Source: Amborella trichopoda
Taxonomy: Eukaryota > Streptophyta > Magnoliopsida > Amborellales > Amborellaceae
Length of the DNA: 64,000 bases
Direction: 5' to 3'
Assembly (NCBI RefSeq): GCF_000471905.2
Contig: NW_006500271.1
Span: forward strand, 182,841-246,840
Below the pieces are notes generated by a model. It was not told where the DNA came from. It was given only the letters and a program-made list of their open reading frames with translations, and searched no databases. The translations under genes were made by a program, and so were the position numbers. Each line of letters starts with the position of its first letter. Position 1 is the first letter of the stretch. This document shows positions 10,612 to 23,440 of the stretch, in pieces.

Positions 10612-13600
10612 ATGGCTGGTTCTTCTTACCAAATTCCCAATGTGAAGAGGCTTCCAGGGGAGGGAGAGATTGGCGTCTATGATTTTACAGGTGAAGTTTT
10701 ATCAAAGGGTGAGCCTATTTGGCTGACCTAACCTATGTGCAAACCATAGTGGCCCCTCAGTGTCACTTTCATTACTAACCCTGTTTGTTTCGAAGTGTGT
10801 GGGGGATGACAATGTTAGTGCTAAAGAAAGGATGGCACTTCTTCATTTTATGCATCGAAACATAGCTTCTGGGGAAAATTTTCCTACCTTAGGGAAGCGA
10901 ATGGTACACGCAAAGGGATTACTAAGGGGGTCAGTGAAAGGCCTCTGGATTCAAGGGGAGCATCAATACCTGAATGGATACACTTCCTGGACTACCAAGG
11001 TATTGGCATCATACAGAAGCACTCTTGAACGTGCTTCACTATTGGCAGTAGTCCAGTGTTCGGGCAACTACTACGACCGTTGCTCCAACACAGTAACTGT
11101 GTTACTGGAGACATAAAGCCATGCCAAAAATACTTGCCTTCTTGGTCATGGTGAAGTGGGAATCTCTTTACTAGATCTTCACTTTATTGGAGGTCTCCTG
11201 ATGATCAAGGCTATGTTTGATGAGTTCATGCCCCCGAACCCAATCATCTTTGGTGGTGCTAACTTGGGGGATGAAGAGTCGTCGGCCAGTCTTCAAAAGA
11301 TCTTTGAGGCCTACCTATCGATTGTCGGCCGATCGAACAATGGCAGGGTCACCTTTACAGAATGGGTGAACTTCTTTTGTAGGGATTATTCTGAGGGCGG
11401 TCAGGGTACTCCGAAGGGGAAAGGGAAGGTCATCGCAAAGGAGACGCCTCCCATATATCAACTTGAGACTGGCGATGACCGTGTCTTCTTGGCTGCATAC
11501 TTGGTCTTACTTTTGTGCAAATTCGTGCTTCCTAACAGGGGGGACGACATTCATCTAGGTGTACTATACGTGGCCTATGACGTGGCCCGAGGGTGTGAGT
11601 ATTCCCTTGCTCAGCCGGTCTTGTGCAACATATATCATGGCTTAGGGGTCATCTCCCGTGGAAAGGCCTACAGGGGAAAAGAAGGAGGAAGTGGCATTGT
11701 TGGAGGAGAGGTTTTTCCTGGGGATTTTAAAACTCCATTCCCTATGCATTACGTGTACAGGTGGCTAGGGGCGTATTTCCTTGACAACTACATCAAGCAT
11801 CAGTGCACGGGAGATAAACTGTGGCCTTTCTTGATGAGGATTGCCAACCAGAGGGCCATCTTCCATACCCCTGGGGAGGCTCGGGGTCTCTTCAAGAATG
11901 ATTCTCTGAACATGAGGCGGGTCCCTTTTTCGGTCGGGGGCTTCACCACCGTGCTTTCATTGATGAGTTGGGGAAGGAGCTGGACGATGCTCCAACAACG
12001 ATTAAGGAACTCATGTTCATCCTGAGCATCAAGAGGGGAGTCTTACCTTACTAGACTCCGTACAGTGCTAGGTTAGAGGGTATTTCCCTCACCTCTTTGC
12101 TGGTCAGCACGAGCTTGATCAGGGTGCCCCTTCTCAGTGTTTCTCAGAAGCGCTGGAGTAAGGTGAACAAAGAGAAGATGGATGACTTGGGAACCTTCCA
12201 TGAGTGCTAGCTGCCAGAGGATATACGGACCGTTTGATCCATGTGTCTAGAGATGATGGAAACCAACAAATATGTAATTTATCACTTCGGCCAGAGGATT
12301 CGGACGACGAAGGCCTATGTGAACTGGTGGAGAATCACCAGTAAGGGATATTGGGCTAAAGACAACCCTTGGAAAGGGGTGAATTGTAACTAACGGCACG
12401 ATACCAGGCAAAGGAGACTGGCGGATGCTCCAGTTCCTAATGCGGTATTTGTCTTGGATTATCCCTTCAATTGGCAGGCTTTGGGGCGTCCGTGTGAGAT
12501 AGCAGCTGATGAGGACTCACTAGAATTCCTCGCAATGAAGATGAGGACTGGGAGTGTCTTCGACAATCTCAGTTTCATCTTTGAGTGGGATGAGGGGCTA
12601 TGAGTCCTTGGTTATGAGAAACGTACCCCACAAAATTGGAATGCCCTCATTAGGAGTGGTCTCCACAATAAATTAGCTGGAGGGTCTTCTCAAGGAGGTG
12701 GATCTGAAGCAGCAGCTCCTACTTCAACAAGGGGAAAGAATAGAAAGCGTTCAACTGTTGTCGATACTCATGCCTCACCTTCAATTAGTGAGCATGTTCA
12801 GAGGCGCAAGAGTGGGCTTCCTATGGCGTCAGAATCAGAAGGTAGCTCTTCCTCTTCTAATCTTTCAAGAACTACTCCGGTATCAACTTCTGTGCTCTCT
12901 GGATCACGTTTTGGTTCTTCTAAATTTTTTTCTTTTCCTTCAGAAACTGAGGAGACGACTCTAGCCACTCCGAGTCGCTCCTGATCGGGAGGTGACTCTG
13001 GATCTTAGGGAGATGCCCTAGAGTCCATGGTAGTTCCTGAACCAGGGGCGGCTCGGATGGAGACTAATGAGGATGAAAGCCCTGACGCAACTACTCCAGA
13101 CAGGGGCTCTGATGTTGATGTGGCCTCCATGCTTCAGGAGCCTAGTGCCTCGGCCGAGGCGGGGGCTGTGACTCAAGAAGAAGAGCTTGAGGTTGACGAA
13201 GTGCCCAATCACCAAGAGGTTGCTACCACCATGGACATATGTCATGAAGATGAGAAAGTTGAACTCTTCGTGGCAGAGGTTCTGGCTGTTGAAGGAGTAA
13301 GCCAACTGGAAGAAACCATTGCTAAAGATGAATTGGCTGGCGAAGGCCGAAGAGAAGAGGCCGTCCCTGAACTTGATAATGCTGAAGCGCTAGTCCAGAT
13401 GGATAAATAAGCAGTAGGGGCCCCCATAAGGGAGAATCAAGCCAGCGAGACTGGTATTGAAGAACCCAAGCAGGTTGAGGCTGGAGTTTCCTATGAGTCA
13501 GAGGGACAAGAAGCTTTAGGCTTTGCCCTTATTTCAGAGGAGCCAGTGGCTCAGATGGTTATTGGTTCAGCATGCCCAATCCTTGAGGTCAAGATTTCTT

Positions 13601-14249
13601 CAACACTAATGGTCTCAACAGCACCATCTCGACTTGTTTTTAGTGGTGTTTCTAGCATGATTGCGGGCAGGCCTTCAGAGCTTGAGGGAGCTACCCCTTG
13701 ATGAGCTGGGTGAAGCCTTGAAAAAACTGAGGGAGTTTGCTGCGACTACTATGGTTGGGAGCACCCCAGAAGTGCTTTCCCATTTCAACGTAACTCTAAA
13801 TGAGTTGGAGAGCTGGCAGTTGGGAGCGCTACACCATGAAGAAGAAACTGGCAGGCTAGCCTCTTTGGAAGAGTCACTCATGTGTCATTGCGAGAAACTA
13901 AATGCTTGCTCTAGAAGAAGGCCATGATAACTAGTCATCAGCAGGACCTCAAGAGGGAGGCACAAGGAAGCTTCAAGAGAATGATTGAAATCTGATGCGA
14001 ATACTGAAACAGGAATTCACAGGCCTCGAGACGAAGATGGCTCAGAGAAAGGCCATGGAGGCCTCATTGGTCGAAGATTTGTCCAAACTCAGTGGCACAA
14101 TTGAGTCGAAAACTGTGGCGATGACAGAGGACACTCAAACGGTGGCGAAACTGAAGGAACGTGTCCAGGGCACCGAGACTTCTCCTATAGCATGTAGCAC
14201 AGAGATCAATCAGATGATTGATCGTTTCAAAACATGTCATTTCCTCTAG
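10612..14249 (+). pseudogene. Antisense gene of E encoding a plant-mobile-domain-like protein, decayed
   Basis: It runs opposite to gag and protease. A start at 10612 (MAGSSYQIPNVKR) is followed by a stop after 39 codons. The next segment (10760-12025) is one frame with a single stop at about 11114. The frame then shifts near 12020. GHGEVGISLLDLHFIGG, MFDEFMPPNPIIFG and, in a shifted frame at about 12081, YFPHLFAGQHELDQGAP fit the plant mobile domain family (PF10536-like; ascribed from memory of motifs). After the domain come a Ser/Pro- and Glu-rich acidic stretch (12694-13410) and a likely coiled coil (13995-14249). Antisense ORFs between pol and the 3' LTR are known from Tat elements such as Grande and Ogre relatives. 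The role is unknown. The gene could also be a host sequence captured long ago. Confidence 0.65.
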
Positions 14250-14278
14250 CCAGTGCTTTGTAAAAAAATTACCTGATG

Positions 14279-14284
14279 AATAAA
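14279..14284 (+). promoter_or_regulatory. Possible polyadenylation signal of the antisense gene
   Basis: AATAAA lies 30 bp after the last stop codon of the antisense gene, followed by T-rich sequence. The placement fits a plant near-upstream element, but the motif is short. Confidence 0.4.
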
Positions 14285-14926
14285 GCGCTTCTCTCTTTTG
14301 TATTGACTACATGATTTCATTCTCCTCTTACTTTTACTGCACTGTATGTGATTTCTCTTCTGATTGCTTCTCGACACTTTTATTGTCCCGAAAGGCTAAT
14401 ACCCTAGGCCTTGTTTAGCCCCATGGTGCGTTGTCGCAGCTTGGATAGTTTCGAAATGGGGAGTTGTTGCTTTCTCTCTTCTTAATGTCTAATTAGCCAA
14501 GTGCTCATAGTTCATTTTCCTCATGATTTGGTGAGCCTGGTCACTATAGATAGTCCAGTCAGGAGGGGCCTCGGCCTCCATTAATGGTGCTTTACTTCAA
14601 GTTCATCATAGCTTTTAGTCTCCGACACGAACTCCTTGAGATGCTTTGAAGTGATACGCATGACCTCCAATTGACTCTAAAGACTGTGGACTTCGGTTCT
14701 TAAGTTTGCTAGGGGATCCTGTCCTTGAGGGGAAGAAAGTTGCTCTTCATCGAACTGCTCTAATGAGAGGTCAGGGAAAAGTAAAACCTTTAGCAGGTCA
14801 CCGGTCTGAGGAGCATTCTCTAAACTTATTGGAACCGATATTTGAAAAATCTTTCATGGCAGTTGTCGCACCGCTTCGGCTCTCAAGAGCACAATGGGAT
14901 GTGCAAGACTTTCTACTTTCTACTTT
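14285..14926. other. Pol-deletion zone of E
   Basis: This stretch lies between the end of the minus-strand protease frame and the end of the plus-strand gene, where RT, RNase H and integrase would be expected. Neither strand shows RT motifs (such as YVDD), an RNase H motif or an integrase zinc motif. The minus strand keeps a short acidic, leucine-rich reading (GDLLKVLLFPDLSLEQFDEE, about 14810-14750) that may be the linker before RT. Confidence 0.5.
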
Positions 14927-15955
14927 CTAAGTGATCCTTAGAGCCAGGAATTCTATTCCCATGGCTCGCTCAACCTTAGGAATGACCTCTGGTTCATCTT
15001 CTAGCCAAGGTGACTCAGTACTTGTGGCAGAGGGCAAAGACTCTTTTTCGAACGAAGAAGGAGTTTCTTGAGGGATGGTGGTTGGCATGTTAGGATGAAG
15101 AATAGTTAGGGGTAAAATTCTGCCCTGACTTTCTTCCTCCTTGAACATGTTCACTAAAGTCCTCCTAAGATCCTCAACATCGTCATGAGACAAGGACACA
15201 GTCTTGCTTGTAGACTTATGACCTTCATCATTCGACTTCTGAGGCGATTCTAGATTTGTGAAACAATATTGAACATCGACATAGTGAGTTTCAGCCACAG
15301 GAAATGCTCTTTTGTCAGCATAGACCGTATGTTGTCTCCCATCTCGACTATATTTGAAGCACTGATGCAATGTTGATGGGACTACCCCCTGGTCATGGAG
15401 CCATGACCGACCGAGGAGGATATTGTAAGAAGTGTCGGTGTCGATTACATGAAACTAGGCGTAATCGTTCAGCTCATCGATCTTAAAATGAAGGCGTACC
15501 ATGCTCGTTGGCCTCTCTCCTGATTGGTTGAACCCGTGAACTATGACATGGGTCGGCGTAAGATCTTCGGACCCCAACCCTAATCGAGTATAGATCCTCC
15601 TTGGAATAAGCTTGACTGCCCCTCTGTCCAACATAATTTGGTTGATGGGGCATGGATGCAATTCGTCAGTAATAAAGAGAGGACAATTATGAAGCTTTTC
15701 CCCTAGGTGCAAATCGTCCTCTGAAAAGGTGATGGGCATGTATCCATCTAAAATAACCGGGTCGACCTCAATAGGTTCAACTTCAGATTCGTACACTTTT
15801 GGGCTACATAGAGCTTGAACCAAAGCCATCCGGTAATCCTTCAAGAGCATGAGGGCATCATATACACTGAGAAGAGCCTGAAGTTTCCGTAGGTGCCTTA
15901 TCACATCATATTTCACCTTTTCTTGATGAAGGCCTTGTGTTCCTGGTCTTGACAT
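14927..15955 (-). pseudogene. Aspartic protease region of element E (one in-frame stop)
   Basis: Two stretches, 15455-15955 and 14927-15370, are in the same frame and are separated by a single stop codon (TAG at 15455-15457). Before the stop the frame reads INQIMLDRGAVKLIPRR, the usual active-site segment of Tat proteases with D-R-G where most retropepsins have D-T/S-G. After it come FHVIDTDTSYNILLGRSWLH and the CFKY segment, the typical second half with the I-L-L-G-R motif. The tail is acidic and resembles the linker before RT, but RT is absent. Protease would have cleaved Gag-Pol. Confidence 0.75.
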
Positions 15956-17555
15956 TGATTTGGGCGATACTTTAGGTTGAACAGCAAGTTTGTGTAGAAT
16001 TCTATTTTGGCAGGATACTTTAGGTTGAACAGCAAGTTTGGGTAGAAAAGGTCTATTTTGGCCGGCTGGCAGACTTGATTACACAGCGGGCTTGGTTTGA
16101 GTGATGGAAGTTTGAGGTTTTGAAAGTGACTAGGTGCATGGGATAAAATAGGTCTCAAAAAATTGGAGAATAAGTGGATTGTTTGAGGTATTGGGATTGG
16201 AAAAGAGCCCAAGAAGCTGTAAGACAGACAGACTAGTCATTAGATTAGGGGGTAGTGGCGGACTGGGGAACTTCAAGGTGCTCGACTTCTGCGGTGGAGG
16301 CTGCAGCGTCCTCCATGATATGAGATTTATTTTCCCCGTGGTGGGTATATCTTCTGAAATTCACACCATGTGGCATGGTTCCTGAGAGTAGGAGCCTTTC
16401 CCATTTGACTCTCTAAGTCTCTGCTCCAAGTTAGGCTCAGGGGGCCACTGGGGTTTCTTTGGCTTCGACCTCTTATGCTTCTTTGAAGAAGGAGCCTTTG
16501 CCTTGGCTTTAGCTGTTAGGGCATCAGCAAGTGTTAGGAATCCTGTTGCCTATGCGAGAGTCTTTCTCAATCACTTCTGTTGCACCTGGCTTATGTTGGA
16601 TCCTGCAAGTTCTCGGTCTAGAGCCTCGAATTCGGGACATATCAAGATTGTACCTGCAGAAGAGACAGAAGAGGGAGAATGAGAAGCAAGACAAGAAAGA
16701 GGAGAAGGAGAAGGGTTAGAAGGTGGGGGACTTTTAAGGTCGTTCCCCTCATCAGACTGATCTGGGCAGCTTTTTACATCATCACCAGGGTTGGACCGTT
16801 GTAGGGGGTCTTTTAGGTCTTTCTCTTGCTTAGACCGTTGAGAAATGCTTTTAACATCGTCACCCTTATCGTACATATGCTGAGTGGGAGATGGCACGGG
16901 GACGTCTTCTTGGCAGGATGAAGAAGGAAGAAGAATCGTGTCCGAGATGAAGTCCAGCAAAGTTGGCAGTGGAGGAAGGGGCTTGAGGAATTCCTACACG
17001 ACTGTGGGTTGAGCAGTCTTGTTTCTTTGGGCGAGTAGCCCTTGGTGCCCGTCTTTTTCTGGTTTCTGAGGTGATGTTTGATTCATCTCGTCGGGCTGGT
17101 GAACAGCCCTAGCTTCGCGATCTACTTCTCACCTTAAAGATTTGAGTCTACTTCGGCCATGGTATACCATCCATGGATGGCGAATCGAGGGTTCCACAGA
17201 GTCTAAATCATTGATAAGAAGGTCCTGCTTTGAGAGATCTCCTCGCCTAGATGGAGAAGTGACTTGGGGGGTCATTTATAAGGAGATTGTAAAACTCCTA
17301 ACACTCCCCCATTTTCTTCACGAATATATCAAGGATACCTGTGTATTCTGATAGGTAATGACCTCTTATCTGATTGTATGGGCACCAACAATGTTCTGTC
17401 CCCTTACCAAGGCGACGAGGTTGCCTTGCTTGCTTCAGTGTGATTATTCCTTCCTGAAGCATTATAATAAAGTAGGCATAAAGGATGTCGGGAATTTCGT
17501 CTTCCTCTTTGATGGTTACGACATGAGAGGCCTCGGCTGCCCTGAAAGCTCTCTT
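15956..17555 (-). pseudogene. Gag-to-protease linker of E, degenerate
   Basis: The reading is fragmentary. A 129-codon minus-strand frame at 16571-16960 is rich in Asp, Ser, Pro and Lys, with repeated DDVKS phrases. A direct duplication of about 45 bp occurs at 15967-16062. Right after the gag zinc-like segment the strand reads like the same region in element D (VVTIKEEDE against VTIQEDEEAS). No catalytic domain is seen. Confidence 0.5.
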
Positions 17556-18948
17556 TCAGTCTTCAAGCTTTATCTGACCCCTCAGAATTAAGGCCTCAAT
17601 AACATCCTTCAGCGTGTAGTAGTCATATGTGGGATGATTGATCCTCCAATGATAGGCATAATAATTTGCCTGAGTGTCAAGGACGGGCTGCTCAGAGAAT
17701 TTGGTTTCTGAGAGCTGGATCATATTCTGTTCCAATAATAACCAGAACAGCGTAGGGACCCAATCCTTCTCGAAGGGGTAGACGTTGTTATTACACCTGG
17801 TGAAATAATCACCCCAATCAAGGTTGGCCGGTGGGGGAACCCTATTATACAAATGTTGTTGCTTGCCAGCTTGGGGTGCTACCTTTGTAATGCTTACCCC
17901 TTTAGAGAGGTCCAATGTTTGGGAGGGAGGCTTCTTTGAATCGGTGACCATGACAGCTGCATTGATTACTCCTTTTTGTTGGCTGCCACGTATGCTATTC
18001 AAGAGTTACCATTGCCCCAGTTGTTTGCTGAACTTGTAGATGGTTGTCGTGTTGCACCATGGTGGCATGATAGACTTTTTATGCGGATAGATTTAGAGAT
18101 TAGCTCTGACATGAAGGTTGGACTAGAGGCCTCAACAAGTAGAGAAATCTCGAGTCTCATGTTCTACACACAAGTTTGGACTGCTTCCTTCTCAGGCATG
18201 GGATTAGGATGGCGGGAGGCCAAGTTTCTCCATCTTGAGTCAAGGTGAGAAGTTTGATGGTTTAAACCTCTCTCTCGACCTCATAGAAGCGTTGATAGAA
18301 TATTTTCTCCATCTCCTCCCACGTATCCACTGAGTTTGGAGGAAGTAAGGCTTACCATTGAAATGTTGGGCCATCGAGGGTCTCAACGAACTGTCGGAGA
18401 AGAAACCTCCCGTCAACCGCTGTTTCTCGACATGCTGCCTGAAAGTGGGCAATACGCTAGTTCGGAGATGTGGTTCTGCTGAATAAAGGAAACTTCCCTT
18501 TCTTATAATCAGAGGGAAACGGGACATGTTCAATATACAACGGGTATGGCCTTTGATAAGGCGTTGCACCCTGCATCCGCAAGATTTGTCAGTGCTTTAG
18601 GCTATGGGTGACCATATCGTCAATGTTTGTATGAAAGACTGGATGAGGGATAGGATTGCCTTGTGAGGTAGAAAGAGGGAGCTGTTGTGGAGGTGCACTA
18701 TCAGAGTGATGGGAATTAACCTCATGGTTAGCCGACTGGCATGCGGTGTCGATACGATCGATCTTTTCCATCATCGCGTGCACCATATCCTCAAACTTGT
18801 TCATGCGTTCTTCTTGTGCATTACCGGGCTCGCTTATGATCATTACACTGACCGTTTCACTATGGAGGTCGACGTTAGCGGCAATAGAAGGCTTGCAAAC
18901 CTGACAGGTCGTACGTGATAGGCCAGTCAGCAGGGGGTCAGCATGCAC
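17556..18948 (-). pseudogene. Gag of element E, frameshifted
   Basis: The N-terminal part (18589-18948) is a clean frame with an amphipathic stretch NKFEDMVHAMMEKID. The central part in other frames reads AHFQAACRETAVDGRFLLR and WYALLPPNSVDTWEEMEKIF, the Retrotrans_gag core. The C-terminal part (17556-18002) ends with YAYHWRINHPTYDYYTLKDV, where the C-x2-H...H...C zinc-binding cysteines expected in this lineage have become Tyr. Frameshifts join the parts. Gag would form the cytoplasmic particle. The D copy at 51830-53510 is homologous. Confidence 0.75.
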
Positions 18949-20425
18949 CGGCTGAACTGGTCTCTTGTATGCTGATAGTGTTTGGATCGATTCTCGACTG
19001 TCTTGGGACCGTGGTTGCTAAGCAGCTGGGTCTTTTTTATAACAAGCACAGCACAGGGCTCATGGAGCTCTTCTTCAGTCTTCATTGTCTATAGGGGTGG
19101 AAGGCATTCAGGTGAAGAAGGTCATCAAAATTTATCATTTTGACTGCCTTAGTCACCTTCCTATTCAAGATTTGCAGACCTCTATCACATTTAGCCTTGA
19201 GGTTTTGATGGACCTCGTGTCAAAACTACGATCTAAGTCGCGACTGGTCGGCTCTTCTTGTGCAGCAGAGAGTTGTCTTCATTAGGTGTGGCAATGGATG
19301 AGGGCCAGGAACTGGAGTCATCTTGGGCTAGGTAGGATGAAGGACACGATCTTCCATCAGGTCGATGTCTCTTGTGGGATCGAGAGACAAGACCAAAGTC
19401 ACGAGGCTAGATCAGGATGGTTTTCTTAGGGATAACCTTCGAGTACCAAGGCTAAAGGAACTTGCTCGATGAAGGAGTGGGTTGGAGTATGATCGACCCA
19501 TGAGGAAGCCTGAGTCGAGGGCGTGAGGGCGTCTATGATGGCGATGCTTGTGCGCCCCTAAAAGAAGGGTCGCGGGTTATCTAGGGGTCAGCCCGGGCTC
19601 GAACAAGTGGTCTGGCAAGTGTCTACAAGAGAACAGGTGTAGGCCTATCCCTTATAAGGTGCGCTTGTGTGTGCAGAATAAGAGGACGAGATGGTCGTCT
19701 CCTGTGCACTCGGGTTAGTGTGGCTATAGCGTTGCCCCTAGAAGTGAGATGCATATGAGTAGCGTGCGTAAGACTCGGCCTTAAAAGGTTCGATCTTGGA
19801 CAAGGTCTCAAGGTGACAGAAGGGTTGCCCTAAGGTGTGGCTCGAGTGGGTAACCCACGAGCCTTGTGGTGTGTGTGAGGGGTGGAGATCGTGGGGTTTT
19901 CACCTCGATGTGTTGAGCCCCTAGGGATAGAGACCCATGGTGTAGAAATGTGGGGGGTGGCCCTAAGGTAACCCACATAAGCAATGACAACTTGTTTGCC
20001 TTTTGGAGAAAGGGACTGGACAGCCTTACAGCATACCTCAGGAACACAACCGGTAAGTGACTTGCCGGTGCCTGGGTGCATGCTGTGTGGGGCAATAGAA
20101 GTGCTACCGATGCAGGGTGCCTTGGTAGAGTTTCTGCAAGAGTGAGGAGATGAGGAGTGAGAGATTTTTAGGTCCCTCCTCGCACCGGTCCAGGTTAAGA
20201 CCTAAGAGCTAGACAAGGGGTCTTTGCTTCAGAGGATGGTTGGGAACGAAGTTGAAGGAGCTTGTTCCCTAGGGACACTCTCGAATACAGGGATAAGAAA
20301 ATCCTTGATCTGGATAAACGGGTTACAGAACCTGCAAGCCATAAATAAAATGTGAAAAGACAATGAAAACATATACTAAAGAAAGAAACTAACTAAACAA
20401 GAACGATCTGATTAAGGGTTAGTAA
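18949..20425 (-). other. 5' leader of element E
   Basis: About 1.5 kb between the primer site and gag. No long frame has recognisable motifs, and the frames on 19808-20095 have no known domain. Ogre-type elements often carry an extra ORF1 here. If there was one, it is no longer readable. The matching leader in D is 53511-54930. Confidence 0.5.
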
Positions 20426-20445
20426 GTCCCCAGTGGAGTCGCCAA
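20426..20445 (-). promoter_or_regulatory. Primer binding site of E (arginine-tRNA type)
   Basis: The minus strand reads TGGCGACTCCACTGGGGA two bases inside the LTR end. This is the primer site usually given for Ogre-like elements (complementary to an arginine tRNA 3' end). It fixes the orientation of E and makes 20448-24698 the 5' LTR. Confidence 0.85.
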
Positions 20446-21234
20446 GCTGGTTAGGTGCCTCGATCGTGCCCTCCAAATCCTTTGAGAATTGGGTGGCACG
20501 CATCTCGAGTTTTGTAGGAAGACTCGAGATGTTTCTGAGATCTCTCTTTCGAGAACCTTGTTCGAGAATGAGGGCAGGTACTACCAACAGGTGAGAGAGG
20601 AATTTAAAGGTGGGTTCGAGACTAGCTCAGGCTGACTCTCGTAGGCATCCTCTTAGATCACGAAGAAATCCCCTTAGTAATAAAACTGGTTCGAAATCGC
20701 CTCTCTTGGCTTGTATTCTATCTGTCTACTTTTCTGCAATCACACAAATATATGGCAAAGGTTATAAGATAGGTGGGTCAGACCTCACCCTTTTCCTCTT
20801 CGACGAATGTACACAAGCATGCACATTCAAAAAGAAGAAAGAACGACAAGGGGGAAAAGAATTCGACCAAGCGAGAGGATCAGAGAGGTGACTAGGCTGG
20901 TGGATATTTGATCTGACGTGGTAGTAAAACGGGCTTGGTAACTAAGACGGGCTCACAGGATTACTACTAAACGTCATTACCAATACCGACTAACTAGGAA
21001 CAATGGTCGGTCTGTCATGGCAATAAAGCAGACCAAGTATTCTTGGCACAACAACATTATGGCTAGACTATAGAACTACCATGAGAGGCTAACCTCAATC
21101 CCTCTTAGTTGATCGAAGGGGTGACAGAATTGAGACTGTGAGTAAAGAATAAGAAGAGAAGTAGGAGAAGAAAGAAGGAGGGAGAAGAAAGGAAGAGAAG
21201 AGTATGAAAGATGAGAGGATAAAAGAGAGAGGGA

Positions 21235-22375
21235 AGGAAGGCGCAGTCGTAGCTAAGCATTGCCGACTGTGTTAGAAGAAAGAGAGAGGAGAGGCAATCG
21301 GCGCTAAGCATCACTGATTATGACAGAAGAGGTGAGAGAAATCCAGTCGACGTTAGGTTTTACCAATTGACAAAAGAAGAGAGAGAAGACCAACTGGCAT
21401 TAAGTCTTACTGACTGAGAAAATAAGAGAGAGAAAAACCAGTCGACGTTAAGTCTCGCTGATTGACAAACGAAGAGAGAGAAAGACCAGTCGGTGCTAGG
21501 TCTCACCGATTGACAGACAAAGAGAGATAAAACTAGTATGCGCTAAGTCTCGTCGACTGATAGACAAAGAGAGAGGAAAATCAGTCGATGCTAAGTTCCA
21601 CCGACTGACAGATGAAGAGAGAGAAAGACAAGTCGACGCTAGGCCTAGCCGACTGATAGACGAAGATAGAGAAAACCAGTCGGTGCTAGGTCTCACGGAC
21701 TGACAAATGAAGAGCGAGAAAACCAGTCGGCTCTAGGTCTTGTCGGCTAACAGATGAAGAGAGAGAAAAACTAGGCAGTAGTAGTTACCACCAATTGACA
21801 GATGAAGAGAGAGAAAACCAGTAGGCGCTAGATCTCATCGACTCATCGACAAAGAGAGAGAAATCAGTCGGCGTTAGATCTCACCGACTGGCAGAAGAAA
21901 AGAGAGAAAAACCAGTCGCCGTTAGGTCTCACCGACTGACATGCGAAGAGAGAAAGATCAGTCGGTGCTAAGTCTCACCGACTGACAAACGAAGAGAGAA
22001 AACCAATCGACGCTAGGTCTCGTCGACTGATAGATAAAGAGAGAGAAAAACTAATCAGTGCTTGGTCTCATCGACTGATAAATGAAGAGAGAGAAAAACC
22101 AATCGACATTAAGTCTCGTCGATTGACAAATGAAGAGAGAAAAACCCAGTCGGTGCTAGGTCTCACTAACTAATAGATGAAGAGAGAGAAAAACAATCAG
22201 CATTAGGTCTCACCTACTGATAATAAAGAGAGAGGAAAATCAGTCGACATTAGGTCCCACAGACTAACAAAAAAGAGATGGAACACTAATCCGCGTTAGA
22301 CCTCATCTGCTGAAAGATGAAGAGAGAGAAAATAGGTCGACATTAGGTCTCACTGACTGACAAAAGAGAAGAGAG
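21235..22375. repeat. 48-bp hairpin array in the 5' LTR of E (about 23 units)
   Basis: Same unit as 3165-4135. The clearest hairpins are CAGTCGGTG/CACCGACTG with an 8-base loop at 21959-21984, and ATCGACG/CGTCGA at 22006-22027. Spacers are AGAGAGAGAAAA-like. Confidence 0.9.
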
Positions 22376-23290
22376 GGAAAATGGATAAAGGGGAGAAGAC
22401 AAGATGTTAGAGAGAGATAGAGATGAGAAGAAGAGAGAGAGATAGAGATGAGAAGAGTGATGAGAGAGAAAGAGATAAAGATGAGATGAGAGGATGAGAG
22501 AGAAATATATAAAGATGAGAAGAAAAGAGAGAAAGAGATAGAGATGAGAAGAAGAGAGAGAAAGAGATAGAGATGAGAAGAAAGGATGAGAGAAAGATAG
22601 AGATGAGCGGAGAGGATGAGAGAGAAAGAGATAAAGATAAGAAAAAAAGAGAAAGAGATAAGGATGATAAGAACATCAGAGAAAGAGATAGAGGTGAGAA
22701 GATGAGATAGAAAAGGCTAGAAGAGAGGATGATAGAGAAGATAGAGACAAGAAGAAAAGAGAGATAGAGATGAGAAGAGAGGATGATAGAGAAAGAGATA
22801 AAGATGAGAAGAGAGGATGAGCGAGAAACAAATAAAGATGAGAAGAAGAGAGAGAAAGAGATAGATGAGAAGAAGAGAGAGAAAGAGAAAGAGATGAGAA
22901 GAAAGGATGAGAGTGAAAGATAAAGATGATAAGAGAGGATGAGAGAAAGAGATAAAGATGAGAAGAAGAGTGAGAAAGAGATAAAGACGAGAAGAAGAGA
23001 GAAAGAGATAGAGATGAGAAAAAGAGAGAGAAAGAGATAAAGAGGAGAAGAAGAGACAGAAAGAGATAAAGATAAGAAGAAAGGATAAGAGAGAAAGATA
23101 GAGATGAGAAGAGAGGATGAGAGAAAAAGAGATACTGATGAGAAGAAGAGAGAGAAAGAGATAGAGATGAAAAGAAAAGAGAGAAAGAGATAGAGATGAG
23201 AAGAAGAAAGAGAAACAGATAGAGATAGAGATGAGAAGAAGAGAGAAATAGGGGACGAGAGAGAAAGAGGGGAGGAGAGAGAAAGTTACC
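22376..23290. repeat. GA-rich low-complexity tract in the 5' LTR of E
   Basis: Imperfect GAGATAGAGATGAGAAGA repeats, with the same position and composition as 4136-4965 but slightly longer. Confidence 0.9.
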
Positions 23291-23430
23291 TGCTCAAAGA
23301 GTACCGACCCTTTTCTTCTCTCCCCTCTCTCTGTCTTTAAGACGTAACCAAGAACTTCAGCAAGGATGGAAATTTTATTGAATAAATCAAAAAAATGAAA
23401 AGAAGCCCTTTACAATTTAGCTTTGCATGT

Positions 23431-23440
23431 TTATATAGAG
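23431..23440 (-). promoter_or_regulatory. TATA box of the E 5' LTR
   Basis: The minus strand reads CTCTATATAAACATGC, a good TATA box, with AATAAA-type signals 50-60 bases further along the transcript. The order U3-TATA-R-polyA fits an LTR promoter. The 3' LTR copy is CTTTATAAGC. Confidence 0.65.

Noticed and set aside
11156-12025. 289-codon plus-strand frame as an intact host gene
   Set aside because: It is the middle of a longer broken frame with stops and a shift on both sides, lies inside E between its LTRs, and resembles antisense genes known in Tat elements.
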